Shown in pieces: positions 7,289 to 15,962 of a stretch of 64,000 nucleotides of DNA (positions within the stretch are counted from its first letter, which is position 1; every line of letters starts with the position of its first letter). Source of the DNA: Nocardioides sp. JQ2195 (GTDB lineage Bacteria; Actinomycetota; Actinomycetes; Propionibacteriales; Nocardioidaceae); contig NZ_CP050902.1 of assembly GCF_012272695.1 (NCBI RefSeq), forward strand, positions 806,001 through 870,000, in the 5' to 3' direction. The translations under genes and the position numbers were made by a program. Below the pieces are notes generated by a model that searched no databases, was not told the DNA's origin, and saw nothing but the letters and a program-made list of their open reading frames with translations.

Positions 7289-8419
7289 GTGGCACAGCAC
7301 GACCCCCGGATCGCCCCGCAGGACGTGGCCGACACGCTGGATGCCCTCGCCGCTCGGCTGCAGGAGCTCCGCGCCGCAGCCGGTCTGCCGTCGTACTCCG
7401 AGATCACCGTGCGCATCGCCCGCCAGCGACGCGCTCGCGGCGTCCCCGCCGAGGAGGCACGCCCCGGACGCACCACGGTCTACGACGCCTTCCGCAGTGG
7501 ACGGCGGCGCATCGATGGGGACCTGGTGGTCGAGATCGTCCGCGCGCTGGGCTGCACCGAGGACGAGGCTGCGGAGTGGGCGCGAGCCTGCCGGGTGGCA
7601 CGCGTGGCCGCGGCGGGGAGCCCGGGTGCGGTCACCGGTGAGGACCGGTGGAGCGGGCCTGTCATCGAACCGGCGGGGGAGACCGTGGCGACCGTCTCCG
7701 GCACGGCGGCCGACGAGACGACGGGGGCCGACGAGACGACGGGGGCCGACGAGACGACGGCGTTGTCGCCCGGGGCGGGCCACCCGGACGGCGGGCACCC
7801 CACGCCGCTCGCCGCGATGGCCTCGCTCCGAATCGCTCACCGGTCACGGGCGGCGATCCTGGTGATCTGCCTGGCGCTGAACCTGACCGGGCGCGTCGTC
7901 GTCGACACGCTCGGCCTCTCGATCTTCCTCGACATGGTCGGCACGGCGACCGCGGCGGTGGTCCTCGGGCCGTGGTGGGGCGCCCTGGTCGGAGTCGTCA
8001 CCAACCTCGCGGGTGGCGGACCGGGCAGGTGGACCATCTCGGCGCCGTTCGCCCTCGTGAACGTGGTGGGCGCGCTGGTCTGGGGGTACGGCGTACGCCG
8101 GTTCGGCTTCGGGCGGAGCATTCCGCGCTTCTTCGTGCTCAACGCGATCGTGGCGCTCGCGTGCACGCTGGTCGCCGTCCCGATCCTGGTCTTCGTGTTC
8201 GAGGGCCACACCGGACACGGTTCCGACGACGTGATCGAGAGTCTGCGCAGGATCAGCCATCACCTGGGCATCGCGGTCTTCACCGGCAACGCGATCGCCT
8301 CGCTGGTGGACAAGCTGATCAGTGGGTTCGTCGCGCTCGCTGCCGCGGAGACGATCCACGGGCGGATCCGGAGCCGCGCAGCACCGCGCTCCGACACCCC
8401 GTCGGCGGTCGATGCCTGA
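7289..8419 (+). CDS. Helix-turn-helix domain fused to an ECF-transporter S-component-like membrane domain
   Basis: 376 residues. Residues 15-103 look like the XRE-type HTH domain common in actinobacteria (helices around YSEITVRIA and TTVYDAFRSGRRRIDGDLVVEIVRALG). Residues 104-185 are a polar linker with three ADETTG repeats. Residues 186-355 hold about five or six hydrophobic segments with a LGLSIFLDMVGT - LGPWWGALVG - TNLAGG pattern resembling substrate-binding S components of ECF vitamin transporters. Such S components normally have no DNA-binding domain. It may be a membrane-tethered regulator sensing a small molecule, or a transporter subunit that regulates itself. No ECF ATPase or T component lies in the window. 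The GTG start at 7289 is chosen for GGAGG 7 nt upstream; a longer frame exists but has no conserved residues. Confidence 0.6.
   Translation: MAQHDPRIAPQDVADTLDALAARLQELRAAAGLPSYSEITVRIARQRRARGVPAEEARPGRTTVYDAFRSGRRRIDGDLVVEIVRALGCTEDEAAEWARACRVARVAAAGSPGAVTGEDRWSGPVIEPAGETVATVSGTAADETTGADETTGADETTALSPGAGHPDGGHPTPLAAMASLRIAHRSRAAILVICLALNLTGRVVVDTLGLSIFLDMVGTATAAVVLGPWWGALVGVVTNLAGGGPGRWTISAPFALVNVVGALVWGYGVRRFGFGRSIPRFFVLNAIVALACTLVAVPILVFVFEGHTGHGSDDVIESLRRISHHLGIAVFTGNAIASLVDKLISGFVALAAAETIHGRIRSRAAPRSDTPSAVDA
7709..7762 (+). repeat. Three tandem 18-bp coding repeats (ADETTG)
   Basis: Three near-identical copies of an 18-bp unit encode ADETTG-ADETTG-ADETTA in the linker of the HTH/ECF-S protein. 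The units keep the reading frame, so copy number could vary between strains and change linker length. Confidence 0.85.
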
Positions 8420-8568
8420 GGTGACACCCCCGCGGCCCCCGCAGGCACGACCGCCAGAACGAGTACCCCCTTCCTAACCCGCTCGCAGCCGGCCGTGCAC
8501 CCACTCCGAACGACTCCGAACGCACAGGGCAACGCAATCCGGCTGCATCCTGCTGTCAGGATGGGCGC

Positions 8569-8841
8569 ATGAGCGTTGACGTGCAGGACAACAAGGACCA
8601 GAACCGCTTCGAGGCCCGGATCGACGGCCAGGTGGCCGGCTTCGCCGAATACGTGCGCGAGGGGGACCGGATCACGTTCACCCACACGGAGGTCTCGGTC
8701 GAGGGCCAGGGGGTGGGGTCTGCGCTCGCCCGGCAGGCCCTCGACGCGGTGCGTGCGGAGGGCGGGCTGGTCGTCGTGCCCCGGTGCCCGTTCATCAAGG
8801 GGTGGATCGAGAAGCACCCCGACTACCAGGACCTGCTCTGA
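8569..8841 (+). CDS. GNAT-like N-acetyltransferase, YjdJ type, 90 aa
   Basis: Short one-domain member of the YjdJ/COG2388 group of GCN5-related acetyltransferases. Residues show the core EVSVEGQGVGSALARQALDAVRAEGGLVVVPRCPFIKGWIEKHPDY, including the acetyl-CoA-binding loop (QGVGSAL, corresponding to Q/RxxGxG/A) and the typical C-terminal CPFxxxWxxxHPxY. The substrate is unknown for this group. Length matches the family. It stands alone; the 8420-8568 gap before it contains no obvious feature apart from a weak -10-like sequence near the start. Confidence 0.85.
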   Translation: MSVDVQDNKDQNRFEARIDGQVAGFAEYVREGDRITFTHTEVSVEGQGVGSALARQALDAVRAEGGLVVVPRCPFIKGWIEKHPDYQDLL

Positions 8842-8900
8842 CCTCCTGAGCGCTCACCGACCGGCGTCGCGCACCGGGACCACCCCCTGATGCAGGGTCA

Positions 8901-8973
8901 GCTCGTCCCGGCCCGGCGGTCCGGCACGAGTCGACAGGTGCGGAGTCGGCTCGTCCCGGCCCGGCGGTCCGGC
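8901..8973. repeat. Duplicated 25-bp GC-rich sequence
   Basis: A 25-bp sequence starting GCTCGTCCCGGCCCGGCGG occurs identically at 8901-8925 and 8949-8973, 48 bp apart, between the GNAT gene and the convergent TerC gene. Function unknown; it may be a terminator-like or slippage-derived duplication. Confidence 0.7.
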
Positions 8974-9005
8974 CCGGTGGTCGGGTCAGATCAGCTCGCG
9001 TCGGA

Positions 9006-10082
9006 TCAGCTCTGCGGCTCGTCCTTGTCACTGGGCGTGCGCATGGTGCTGGTCTTCGCGTCGATCTCTTCCTGGGTCATGTTCCTCGAGGCCATCAGGC
9101 TGGCCACGGCGGTGATCGCCAGGGTCAGCACGATGACGACGAGGGACAGCTCGGTCGGCACGTCGGGTGCCCAAGCGATGTGCTCGCCCCCGTTGATGAA
9201 GGGCAGCTCGTTCTCGTGCATGGCGTGCAGCACCAGCTTCACACCGATGAACAGCAGCAGGAAGGCCAGCCCGAAGGGCAGGTAGATCAGGCGCTGCAGC
9301 AGGCCACCGATGAGGAAGTAGAGCTGACGCAGGCCCATCAGCGCGAAGAGGTTCGCGGTGAAGACGAGGTAGGGGTCCTTCGTCACGCCGTAGATCGCGG
9401 GGATCGAGTCGAGCGCGAACAGCAGGTCCGTCGTGCCGAGCGTGAGCACCACGAGGAACATCGGGGTGATCAGGCGCTTGCCGTTCTCCATGGTGAAGAA
9501 CTGGGTGCCGTGCCACTCCTTGGTGGCGTTGAGGTGCTTCTCGGCGAAGCGGACCACCGCGTTCTCCTCGAAGTCGTCCTCGTCGTCCTCCGCACCCTCC
9601 TTGGCGAGCTTGATCGCGGTCCAGACGAGGAACAGGCCGAAGATGTAGAAGACCCAGCTGTACTGGTTGATCGCGGCCGCGCCGAGCACGATGAAGATCG
9701 CGCGCATGACGAGCGCCAGCACGATGCCGATCATCAGCACCTTCTGCTGGTACTCCTTGGGCACGTTGAAGTTGGCCATGATCAGGATGAAGATGAACAG
9801 GTTGTCGATGGAGAGTGAGTACTCCAGCATCCAGCCCGAGAAGAACTCGAGGCCCGGGTTCGGGGAGAGCTCGTGCGGCTCGGCGAAGATGAAGAGACAG
9901 ACCCCGAAGACGACCGCCATGCTCACGAAGATGGCCAGGTGCGTGCTGACCTCCTTCATGGAGGGCTCGTGCGGGCGACGGCCGATGATGGCCAGGTCGA
10001 CCGTGAACACGATGACGGCCAGGGCGATGGTGAGGCCCCAGACCAGGGGACTGGCGACCGAGTCACCGATAATTGCACTCAA
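9006..10082 (-). CDS. TerC-family integral membrane protein (probable metal exporter)
   Basis: 358-residue polytopic membrane protein of the TerC/Alx family. These proteins export Mn2+ or metallate exported proteins; the name comes from tellurite resistance. Conserved parts are visible in SLSIDNLFIFILI and FALDSIPAIYGVTKDPYLVF, which carry the acidic residues D and E/D proposed to bind metal in transmembrane helices. About eight or nine hydrophobic helices are evident. The start is a TTG at 10082 with GGAGGAGA at ideal spacing; a longer open frame upstream has no conserved sequence. The 5' leader resembles a yybP-ykoY manganese riboswitch, which fits the function. Confidence 0.88.
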   Translation of the reverse strand: MSAIIGDSVASPLVWGLTIALAVIVFTVDLAIIGRRPHEPSMKEVSTHLAIFVSMAVVFGVCLFIFAEPHELSPNPGLEFFSGWMLEYSLSIDNLFIFILIMANFNVPKEYQQKVLMIGIVLALVMRAIFIVLGAAAINQYSWVFYIFGLFLVWTAIKLAKEGAEDDEDDFEENAVVRFAEKHLNATKEWHGTQFFTMENGKRLITPMFLVVLTLGTTDLLFALDSIPAIYGVTKDPYLVFTANLFALMGLRQLYFLIGGLLQRLIYLPFGLAFLLLFIGVKLVLHAMHENELPFINGGEHIAWAPDVPTELSLVVIVLTLAITAVASLMASRNMTQEEIDAKTSTMRTPSDKDEPQS

Positions 10083-10149
10083 GGAAATTCTCCTCCGGAG
10101 TTTCGTTGCGCCATCGAGCCCCATGGGAGCGCGACGACCGGACATGGAC

Positions 10150-10262
10150 TCCGAAGGTCTCTTCCGCCGGACCGTGGTGCTGGACCGACCGACAGTGCCG
10201 GGTGGCTCCGAGGAACCGACCGTGATGACGACACTGCCACGAAGGAATACTCCCCTCCTGAA
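10150..10262 (-). ncRNA. Candidate yybP-ykoY-like (Mn2+) leader upstream of terC
   Basis: Reading the minus strand towards terC, the leader has AGGGGAGTATTCC (10244-10257 region), then GTCGTCATCACGG (10220-10232), and ends near GGAAGAGACC (10156-10165). The GGGGAGUA and CGUCA-x-CA elements are hallmarks of the yybP-ykoY aptamer, which binds Mn2+ and commonly precedes terC/alx and mntP genes. It lies 70-180 nt before the TTG start. I matched it by eye without folding, so the boundaries and the class remain tentative. Confidence 0.5.
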
Positions 10263-10317
10263 CTCAGGCAGTGTTTCATGTTCCGCGCCTGGATGAGAAC
10301 TCGCTAGGTTGGACCGC

Positions 10318-10716
10318 ATGTCACGTGCTGTGCACCATCTTGACCTGTGGGTCGTCGACCTGGCCCTCGCCGACGGCGAGTGGGGGTGGCTCCTGGGTGA
10401 GCTGGCGTGGGAGACCGGCAGCGCCGGGGATGCAGGACGGTCGTGGGCACATCCCGACGGCACCCAGCTGTTCCTGCAGTGCCCACCGGACCGGCACGGC
10501 GAGGCGCACGACCGGATGCGTCCCGGTCTGAACCACCTGGCCCTGCGCACCGACGAGCGCGGGCTGCTGGACCGGATGCGTGCCGAGTCCAGCGCCCACG
10601 GCTGGCACGAGCTGTACGCCGACCGCTACCCGCACGCTGGCGGTGACGAGCACGTGGCGCTCTATCTGGAGAACTCCGAAGGATTCGAGGTCGAAGTGGT
10701 CTGGGAGAGGGCATGA
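10318..10716 (+). CDS. VOC-superfamily protein (glyoxalase/dioxygenase fold), 132 aa
   Basis: One-domain vicinal-oxygen-chelate protein. HHLDLWVVDL near the N-terminus, GLNHLALRT in the middle and ALYLENSEGFEVEVVW at the end supply the usual His/His/Glu metal-binding pattern. Many such proteins are glyoxalase- or lactoylglutathione-lyase-like enzymes, but the substrate cannot be told. ATG 10318 is preferred over an in-frame TTG at 10309 because TAGGTT at 10305-10310 lies 7 nt upstream, giving a leaderless transcript. The 3' end overlaps the arylsulfotransferase gene by 4 nt, implying coupled translation. Confidence 0.8.
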   Translation: MSRAVHHLDLWVVDLALADGEWGWLLGELAWETGSAGDAGRSWAHPDGTQLFLQCPPDRHGEAHDRMRPGLNHLALRTDERGLLDRMRAESSAHGWHELYADRYPHAGGDEHVALYLENSEGFEVEVVWERA

Positions 10717-12242
10717 ACGACAACAGTGAGCAGTCGACGGCTTCCCGGGCGCGCGTCGGCCGGCGTGACGTGCTGGCGCTCGGTGCCGGGCTGGTCGTCG
10801 GTGCCGGAGCCGTGGCCGGTGCGGACCGCTGGGGCGGCGGCACGAAGAAGGCAGCTGCGGGTTCCGGGGGCAAGGGCACCGACCCCGGGACCGAGGAGAA
10901 GCCACCGAGGATTCGTCGGTTCGTGAGCACCTACCTGTCCACGGTCGCCGTGGAGACGTGGACCGCTGACGGGGCCGAGCCGGCGCCCGGCCTGTTGTTC
11001 ACCACGCCCCGCACCAGCGTCTTCCACGGGCTGGTGCTCGACAACGACGGCGAGCCGGTGTGGATCGAGCCGGAGGGGCAGACCATCACCGACCTGCGAG
11101 TGCAGACCTACCGCGGCAAGCCGGTCCTCACCTACTGGTCCGGCGAGGTCGCCGTCGGCACCGGGATCGGCGCCGGCCACCTGCTCGACGAGAGCTACCA
11201 ACGCGTGGCGACCGTGCGCGGCGGCCAGGGCTCTGCCGCCGACCTGCACGAGTTCAAGCTCACCGAGCGGGGCACGGCACTGCTGATCGGCTACCCCGTC
11301 GTCCACCGCGACCTGAGCGAGATCGGCGGCCCCGAGGACGGCTACCTCTACGACTGCCGGGTGCAGGAAGTGGATGTCGCCACTGGGGAAGTCCTGCTCG
11401 ACTGGCGCAGCCTGTCCCACCTCGACCTGGCCGAGAGTCACGAGGAGCTCGGTGACACGGGCGGCATCGATGCGCCCTACGACCCGTTCCACATCAACTC
11501 GGTGGAGGCACACGAGGACACCCTGGTGCTCAGCGCACGGCACACGTCCGCCCTCTACTCGCTCGATCGACGCACCGGCGAGATCCGCTGGCGCATGGGC
11601 GGCAAGAACAGCGACTTCGAGATCGCCGAGGATGCGGAGTTCGCCTCCCAGCACGACGCGCGCGTCCACCCCGACGGGACGCTGACGCTCTTCGACAACC
11701 ACGGGCAGAGCGAGGACCCGGCCGGAGCGGTGTCGGCCGGCCTGGTCCTCGACCTCGACGAGAAGAAGCGCACCGTGACGTTGCGCCGCGCCTTCCGCAA
11801 CGACGACCACTACGGCTATGCGATGGGCAGCTTCGAGCTGCTCGAAGGAGGCCACCGTCTGGTCGGCTGGGGGACCGACCCGTCGCTCACGGAGTTCGAC
11901 GCCGAAGGAACCCCGGTCTTCGGGGTCGACGGGATCGGCGCAGGCACCTACCGCGCCTACCGCGCGGAGTGGACCGGCCGTCCCACCTCGGATCCCGACG
12001 TCGGGGTGGTCGACTCCGGGGCCGGGAAGATCGAGGTCCACGCGAGCTGGAACGGCGCCACCGAGGTGGTCCGCTGGCGGGTGCTGACCGGTCGCCGGCC
12101 GGGCGACCTCACACCTGCGGCAACGGTGCGACGTACCGGGTTCGAGACCGCCACGACGGTCGCCCGTGCCGAGCACGTCGCGATGCAGGCGCTGGCGGCC
12201 GACGGTCGGGTGCTCGGCACGTCGCACACCTTGGCCGTCTGA
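10713..12242 (+). CDS. Arylsulfotransferase-family protein, Tat-exported
   Basis: 509 residues. The N-terminus has twin arginines at 17-18 (VGRRDVLALGAGLVVGAG), a probable Tat signal, followed by a Gly/Lys-rich stretch. The rest resembles the ASST beta-propeller family (Arylsulfotran_2): DLHEFKLTERGTALL, DPFHINSVEAHEDTLVLSARHTSALYSLDRRTGEIRWRMGG and QHDARVHPDGTLTLFDN. Bacterial ASSTs move sulfate between phenolic compounds; many actinobacterial homologues are only annotated by similarity and may act on cell-surface substrates. The histidines in FHINSVE and QHDAR are in positions typical of the active-site funnel. Start ATG overlaps the VOC gene. Confidence 0.78.
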   Translation: MNDNSEQSTASRARVGRRDVLALGAGLVVGAGAVAGADRWGGGTKKAAAGSGGKGTDPGTEEKPPRIRRFVSTYLSTVAVETWTADGAEPAPGLLFTTPRTSVFHGLVLDNDGEPVWIEPEGQTITDLRVQTYRGKPVLTYWSGEVAVGTGIGAGHLLDESYQRVATVRGGQGSAADLHEFKLTERGTALLIGYPVVHRDLSEIGGPEDGYLYDCRVQEVDVATGEVLLDWRSLSHLDLAESHEELGDTGGIDAPYDPFHINSVEAHEDTLVLSARHTSALYSLDRRTGEIRWRMGGKNSDFEIAEDAEFASQHDARVHPDGTLTLFDNHGQSEDPAGAVSAGLVLDLDEKKRTVTLRRAFRNDDHYGYAMGSFELLEGGHRLVGWGTDPSLTEFDAEGTPVFGVDGIGAGTYRAYRAEWTGRPTSDPDVGVVDSGAGKIEVHASWNGATEVVRWRVLTGRRPGDLTPAATVRRTGFETATTVARAEHVAMQALAADGRVLGTSHTLAV

Positions 12243-12274
12243 GCGGTCACCGGCGAGGAGCCGGGGGGCCGGGC

Positions 12275-14863
12275 TCAGCGCGCTGCGGGTACGCCGTACA
12301 ACGTGGTGCGCTCGTGGACCGGACGGTCGATGCCGGAGCCGATCTCGACGAGTTCCTCGACCGTCTTGGCGGAGCCGTGCTCGGAGCCGGCCATCCGGGA
12401 GATGGTCTCCTCCATCAAGGTGCCGCCGAGGTCGTTGGCGCCCGCATTGAGCATGGCCCGGGTGCCTTCGACGCCGAGCTTCACCCAGGAGGTCTGGATG
12501 TTGTCGATGCGCCCGTGCAGCATGATCCGGGCCATCGCGTGGACGGCGAGGTTGTCGCGCAGCGAAGGTCCGGGACGGGCCACGCCGGCCAGGTAGATCG
12601 GTGAGGAGGTGTGCACGAACGGCAGCGGCACGAACTCCGTGAAGCCGGCGAAGCCCTCCTCCAGGTTCTTGTCCTGGATGCGGGAGAGCACGCGCAGGTG
12701 GCTGACCCAGTGCCGGGGGTTGTCGACGTGGCCGTACATCATCGTCGAGCTCGACCGCACGCCGACGCGGTGGGCGGTCGAGACGATGTCGATCCAGGTC
12801 GCGGTGGGGAGCTTTCCCTTGGTGAGGATCCAGCGGACCTCGTCGTCGAGGATCTCCGCGGCGGTCCCGGGGATGGTGTCGAGCCCGGACTCGCGGGCCT
12901 TGATCAGGAAGTCCTCGAAGGACAGCCCGGTGCGCGAGGAGCCGTTGACGATCTCCATCGGGCTGAACGCGTGCACGTGCATGCCGGGGACCCGCTGCTT
13001 CACCGCGCCGGCGAGGTCGAAGTAGGCCGTGCCGGGGAGCTCGGGGTCGATGCCGCCCTGCATGCAGACCTCGGACGCACCGAGGGCCCACGCCTCCTCC
13101 GCCCGGTCGGCGACCTGGTCGAGGGAGAGTGAGTAGGCGTCTGCATCGGTGCGTCGCTGGGCGAACGCGCAGAACCGGCAGCCGACGTAGCAGACGTTGG
13201 TGAAGTTGATGTTGCGGTTCACCACGTAGGTGACGTCGTCGCCGACGGCCTCGCGGCGCAGGTGGTCGGCCAGCTCGCAGACCTTCTCGAGCAGGTCGCC
13301 CTCGGCGGTCATCAGCGTCAGGGCGTGCTCGTCGGAGAGGTTCCCGGGGTCGGCCTCGGCCGCCGCGAGCGCAGCCTTCTCCTCGCTGGTCCAGCGACCC
13401 GGTGTGGTGGCGTCGTGCGCGCTGGTGGTGAGATCACCTGTGTGCTCGGCGGCGTCCTTGACCTCGTCCCAGTCGCCGTAGACCGAGCCGAAGTCGGAGC
13501 GCCGGTCCTCGCTGCGCCCCTCGCTGTCGATGGCGGTGTGCAGGTCGGTTCGTCCTCTGCCCTCACCGACGACCGCGAAGCCACCGTCCGGCTCCTGCCA
13601 CGGCAGCCCCGCCGGTCGTACGCCGGCGCGCGCGAGGCCCGCGCGGTCGCCCGACAGGTCGGCCAACGCAGCGACGTGGGAGTGGACGCGGGGGTCGATC
13701 CAGGCCTCGCCGCGCTGCAGCGAGCCCACGACGTACTCAGGATGGACGGTCAGGCGTGGCTGCAGGTCGAGCCCGGATGCGGCGGTCATCTCGCGCAGTC
13801 GCTCGAGCGAGGGCCAGGGGCGCTCGGGGTTCACGTGGTCGGGGGTCAGCGGGGAGACGCCACCCCAGTCGTCGACACCGGCGCCGAGCAGGGCGGTGCA
13901 CTCCTCGAGCGACACCAGGTTCGGCGGCGCCTGGATGCGTATCTTCGGCCCCAGCACGATGCGGGTGACCGCGATCGCGGCGCGGTACTCGTCGAGGTCG
14001 AGGTCGTCGCTGTGGCGCATCGCGGTGTCGGGCTTGGCCCGGAAGTTCTGCACGATGACTTCCTGCAGCGAGCCGTAGCGGCGCGCGTTGGCGCGCAGTG
14101 CGAAGATCGTGTCGGCACGCTCCTCGAGGGTCTCGCCGATGCCGACCAGCAACCCGGAGGTGAACGGGATCGACAGCCGCCCGGCGTCCTCGAGCACCCG
14201 GAGCCGGACCTCGGGGTCCTTGTCGGGCGAGCCGAAGTGGGCCTCGCCCTTGGTCTCGAAGAGGCGACGCGAGGTGGTCTCGAGCATCATCCCCATCGAC
14301 GGGGAGACGGCCTTGAGCCGGTTGAGCTCCTCCCACGACATGACGCCGGGGTTCAGGTGCGGCAGCAGGCCGGTCTCCTCCAGCACCCGCACCGCCATCG
14401 CCCGGATGTAGGCGATCGTCGAGTCGTAGCCACGCGAGTCGAGCCACTCACGCGCCTCGGGCCACCGGTCCTCGGGCCGGTCACCCAAGGTGAAGAGTGC
14501 CTCGAGGCATCCCAGCTCCGCGCCCTGACTGGCGATCTCGAGGATCTCGTCGGGCGACAGGAAGGGCGCGCGTCCCTCACGGGCCGCCTGGCCGGGTGTC
14601 TCGACGAACGTGCAGTAGTGGCAGCGATCGCGACACAGTCGCGTGACCGGGATGAACACCTTCGGTGAGTAGGTGACCACGCCTTCGCGGCCGGCGGCCA
14701 CCAGGCCGGCGTCACGCACCCGGGCGGCGACCGCACACAAGGCGTCGAGCTGTTCGCCGGAGGCGGCCAGCAGTGCCGTCGCCTCGGCCTGGTCAAGGGC
14801 TGCTCCGCGCTCGGCCCGGGCCAGCGCCCGACGCACCTGCTGCGGAGTCACGTGCTCAGTCAT
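12275..14863 (-). CDS. fbiC: FO synthase, bifunctional CofG/CofH
   Basis: 862 residues, the fused form found in actinobacteria. It makes 7,8-didemethyl-8-hydroxy-5-deazariboflavin (FO), the chromophore of coenzyme F420, from tyrosine and a pyrimidine precursor of riboflavin. Two radical-SAM domains are present: CofG with Cys77, Cys81 and Cys84 (CRDRCHYC) and CofH with Cys558, Cys562 and Cys565 (CYVGCRFC). A variable linker of about 80 residues joins them. Start ATG 14863 gives [10 protein letters not shown]; the frame extends upstream without similarity. The F420-using LLM enzyme and npdG a few genes away give the product a local purpose. Confidence 0.97.
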   Translation of the reverse strand: MTEHVTPQQVRRALARAERGAALDQAEATALLAASGEQLDALCAVAARVRDAGLVAAGREGVVTYSPKVFIPVTRLCRDRCHYCTFVETPGQAAREGRAPFLSPDEILEIASQGAELGCLEALFTLGDRPEDRWPEAREWLDSRGYDSTIAYIRAMAVRVLEETGLLPHLNPGVMSWEELNRLKAVSPSMGMMLETTSRRLFETKGEAHFGSPDKDPEVRLRVLEDAGRLSIPFTSGLLVGIGETLEERADTIFALRANARRYGSLQEVIVQNFRAKPDTAMRHSDDLDLDEYRAAIAVTRIVLGPKIRIQAPPNLVSLEECTALLGAGVDDWGGVSPLTPDHVNPERPWPSLERLREMTAASGLDLQPRLTVHPEYVVGSLQRGEAWIDPRVHSHVAALADLSGDRAGLARAGVRPAGLPWQEPDGGFAVVGEGRGRTDLHTAIDSEGRSEDRRSDFGSVYGDWDEVKDAAEHTGDLTTSAHDATTPGRWTSEEKAALAAAEADPGNLSDEHALTLMTAEGDLLEKVCELADHLRREAVGDDVTYVVNRNINFTNVCYVGCRFCAFAQRRTDADAYSLSLDQVADRAEEAWALGASEVCMQGGIDPELPGTAYFDLAGAVKQRVPGMHVHAFSPMEIVNGSSRTGLSFEDFLIKARESGLDTIPGTAAEILDDEVRWILTKGKLPTATWIDIVSTAHRVGVRSSSTMMYGHVDNPRHWVSHLRVLSRIQDKNLEEGFAGFTEFVPLPFVHTSSPIYLAGVARPGPSLRDNLAVHAMARIMLHGRIDNIQTSWVKLGVEGTRAMLNAGANDLGGTLMEETISRMAGSEHGSAKTVEELVEIGSGIDRPVHERTTLYGVPAAR

Positions 14864-15053
14864 GGTCCGGCCAGCGTATCCGCGGGCGCCGAAGGGCGGG
14901 TCGGGTGTGTCGGTGAGTGGATGGAGGGTCATCAGGTGGGCTGTCGCCGCGAACCTCTGGCCAGGTGCTGCTGCGTGCCCTAGGTTCGGGCTCGTCGCAC
15001 AGTTGTCCAGTGCCCCTCGGAGGGCGCCGTTCCCGTCCCCGGAGGAGAGCTCG

Positions 15054-15893
15054 ATGGTCGGTCCACTGCAGGGCAAGGTCGTCGCGGTGACGGGTGCCGG
15101 ACGCGGCATCGGTGCTGCCACCGCAGCGGCGGCGGCCCGGTCCGGGGCCAAGGTGGCGATCGGCGACGTCGACACGGCGAGCGCTGAGGCCACCGCAGCC
15201 TCGCTGGGCGGGTCGGAGCAGGGCGTGATCGCGCTGCCGCTCGACGTCACCGACCAGACCGGCTTCGTCGCCTTCCTCGACGAGGTGGAGAACAGGCTCG
15301 GGCCCCTCGACGTGCTGGTCAACAACGCCGGCATCATGCCGCTCGCGCGTCTCCTCGACGAGGACGACGAGGTCACCGGACGGATGCTCGAGATCAACGT
15401 GCGCGCGATGATCCGCGGCACGCGTGAGGCAGTGCGCCGGATGCAGCCGCGCGGCTCCGGCCACGTGGTCAACATCGCCTCGACCGCGGGCAAGGCGGGC
15501 CTGCCGGGCGCGTCGACGTACGGCGCCACGAAGGCCGCGATGGTCACCTTCTGCGAGGCGGTCCGCCTGGAGCTCCGTGGCACCGGCATCGACGTCACCG
15601 CGGTGCTGCCCGGGATCGTGCGCACCGAGCTGGCGGTGGGCGTGCCCGACCTGCGAGGGATGAGCGCGGTCACGCCCGAGGCCGTCGCCGACGGCATCGT
15701 CGAGGCGCTGGTCAGGCCGCGGGCCGAGGTCTACGTCCCGGCCCACGCGGGCCCGTTGATCAACTCGGCTCGGCTGATGCCCCGTCGCATGGGGGAGTGG
15801 ATCTCCCGGCGCATCGGTGCGGACCGCGTCTTCCTCGATGCGCTCGAGCGGCCCGAGCGCGCCGCCTATGAACGCCGGGCCACCCACTCCTGA
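15054..15893 (+). CDS. Short-chain dehydrogenase/reductase, 279 aa
   Basis: Classical [11 protein letters not shown] at residues 14-21 binds NAD(P), NNAG follows, and the catalytic Ser in NIASTAG lies 13 residues before the Tyr of YGATK, so the active site is complete. An aspartate at the end of beta-strand 2 (AIGDVD) suggests a preference for NAD. The substrate is unknown. The start ATG at 15054 has GGAGGAG 6 nt upstream, excluding the long N-terminal extension of the open frame. It stands divergent from fbiC and converges on the acyl-CoA dehydrogenase, separated by a strong bidirectional terminator. Confidence 0.88.
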   Translation: MVGPLQGKVVAVTGAGRGIGAATAAAAARSGAKVAIGDVDTASAEATAASLGGSEQGVIALPLDVTDQTGFVAFLDEVENRLGPLDVLVNNAGIMPLARLLDEDDEVTGRMLEINVRAMIRGTREAVRRMQPRGSGHVVNIASTAGKAGLPGASTYGATKAAMVTFCEAVRLELRGTGIDVTAVLPGIVRTELAVGVPDLRGMSAVTPEAVADGIVEALVRPRAEVYVPAHAGPLINSARLMPRRMGEWISRRIGADRVFLDALERPERAAYERRATHS

Positions 15894-15903
15894 GCTTCGT
15901 GCT

Positions 15904-15941
15904 GCACGAAGGCGTCCCCACGGTGGAGGACGCCTTCGTGT
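15904..15941. terminator. Bidirectional hairpin terminator
   Basis: CACGAAGGCGTCC at 15905-15917 pairs perfectly with GGACGCCTTCGTG at 15928-15940 (13 bp, 10-nt loop, plus a G-T pair). It lies between the convergent stops of the SDR (15893) and the acyl-CoA dehydrogenase (15963). Confidence 0.85.
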
Positions 15942-15962
15942 GTGACTGATTGCCGTTTCGGA

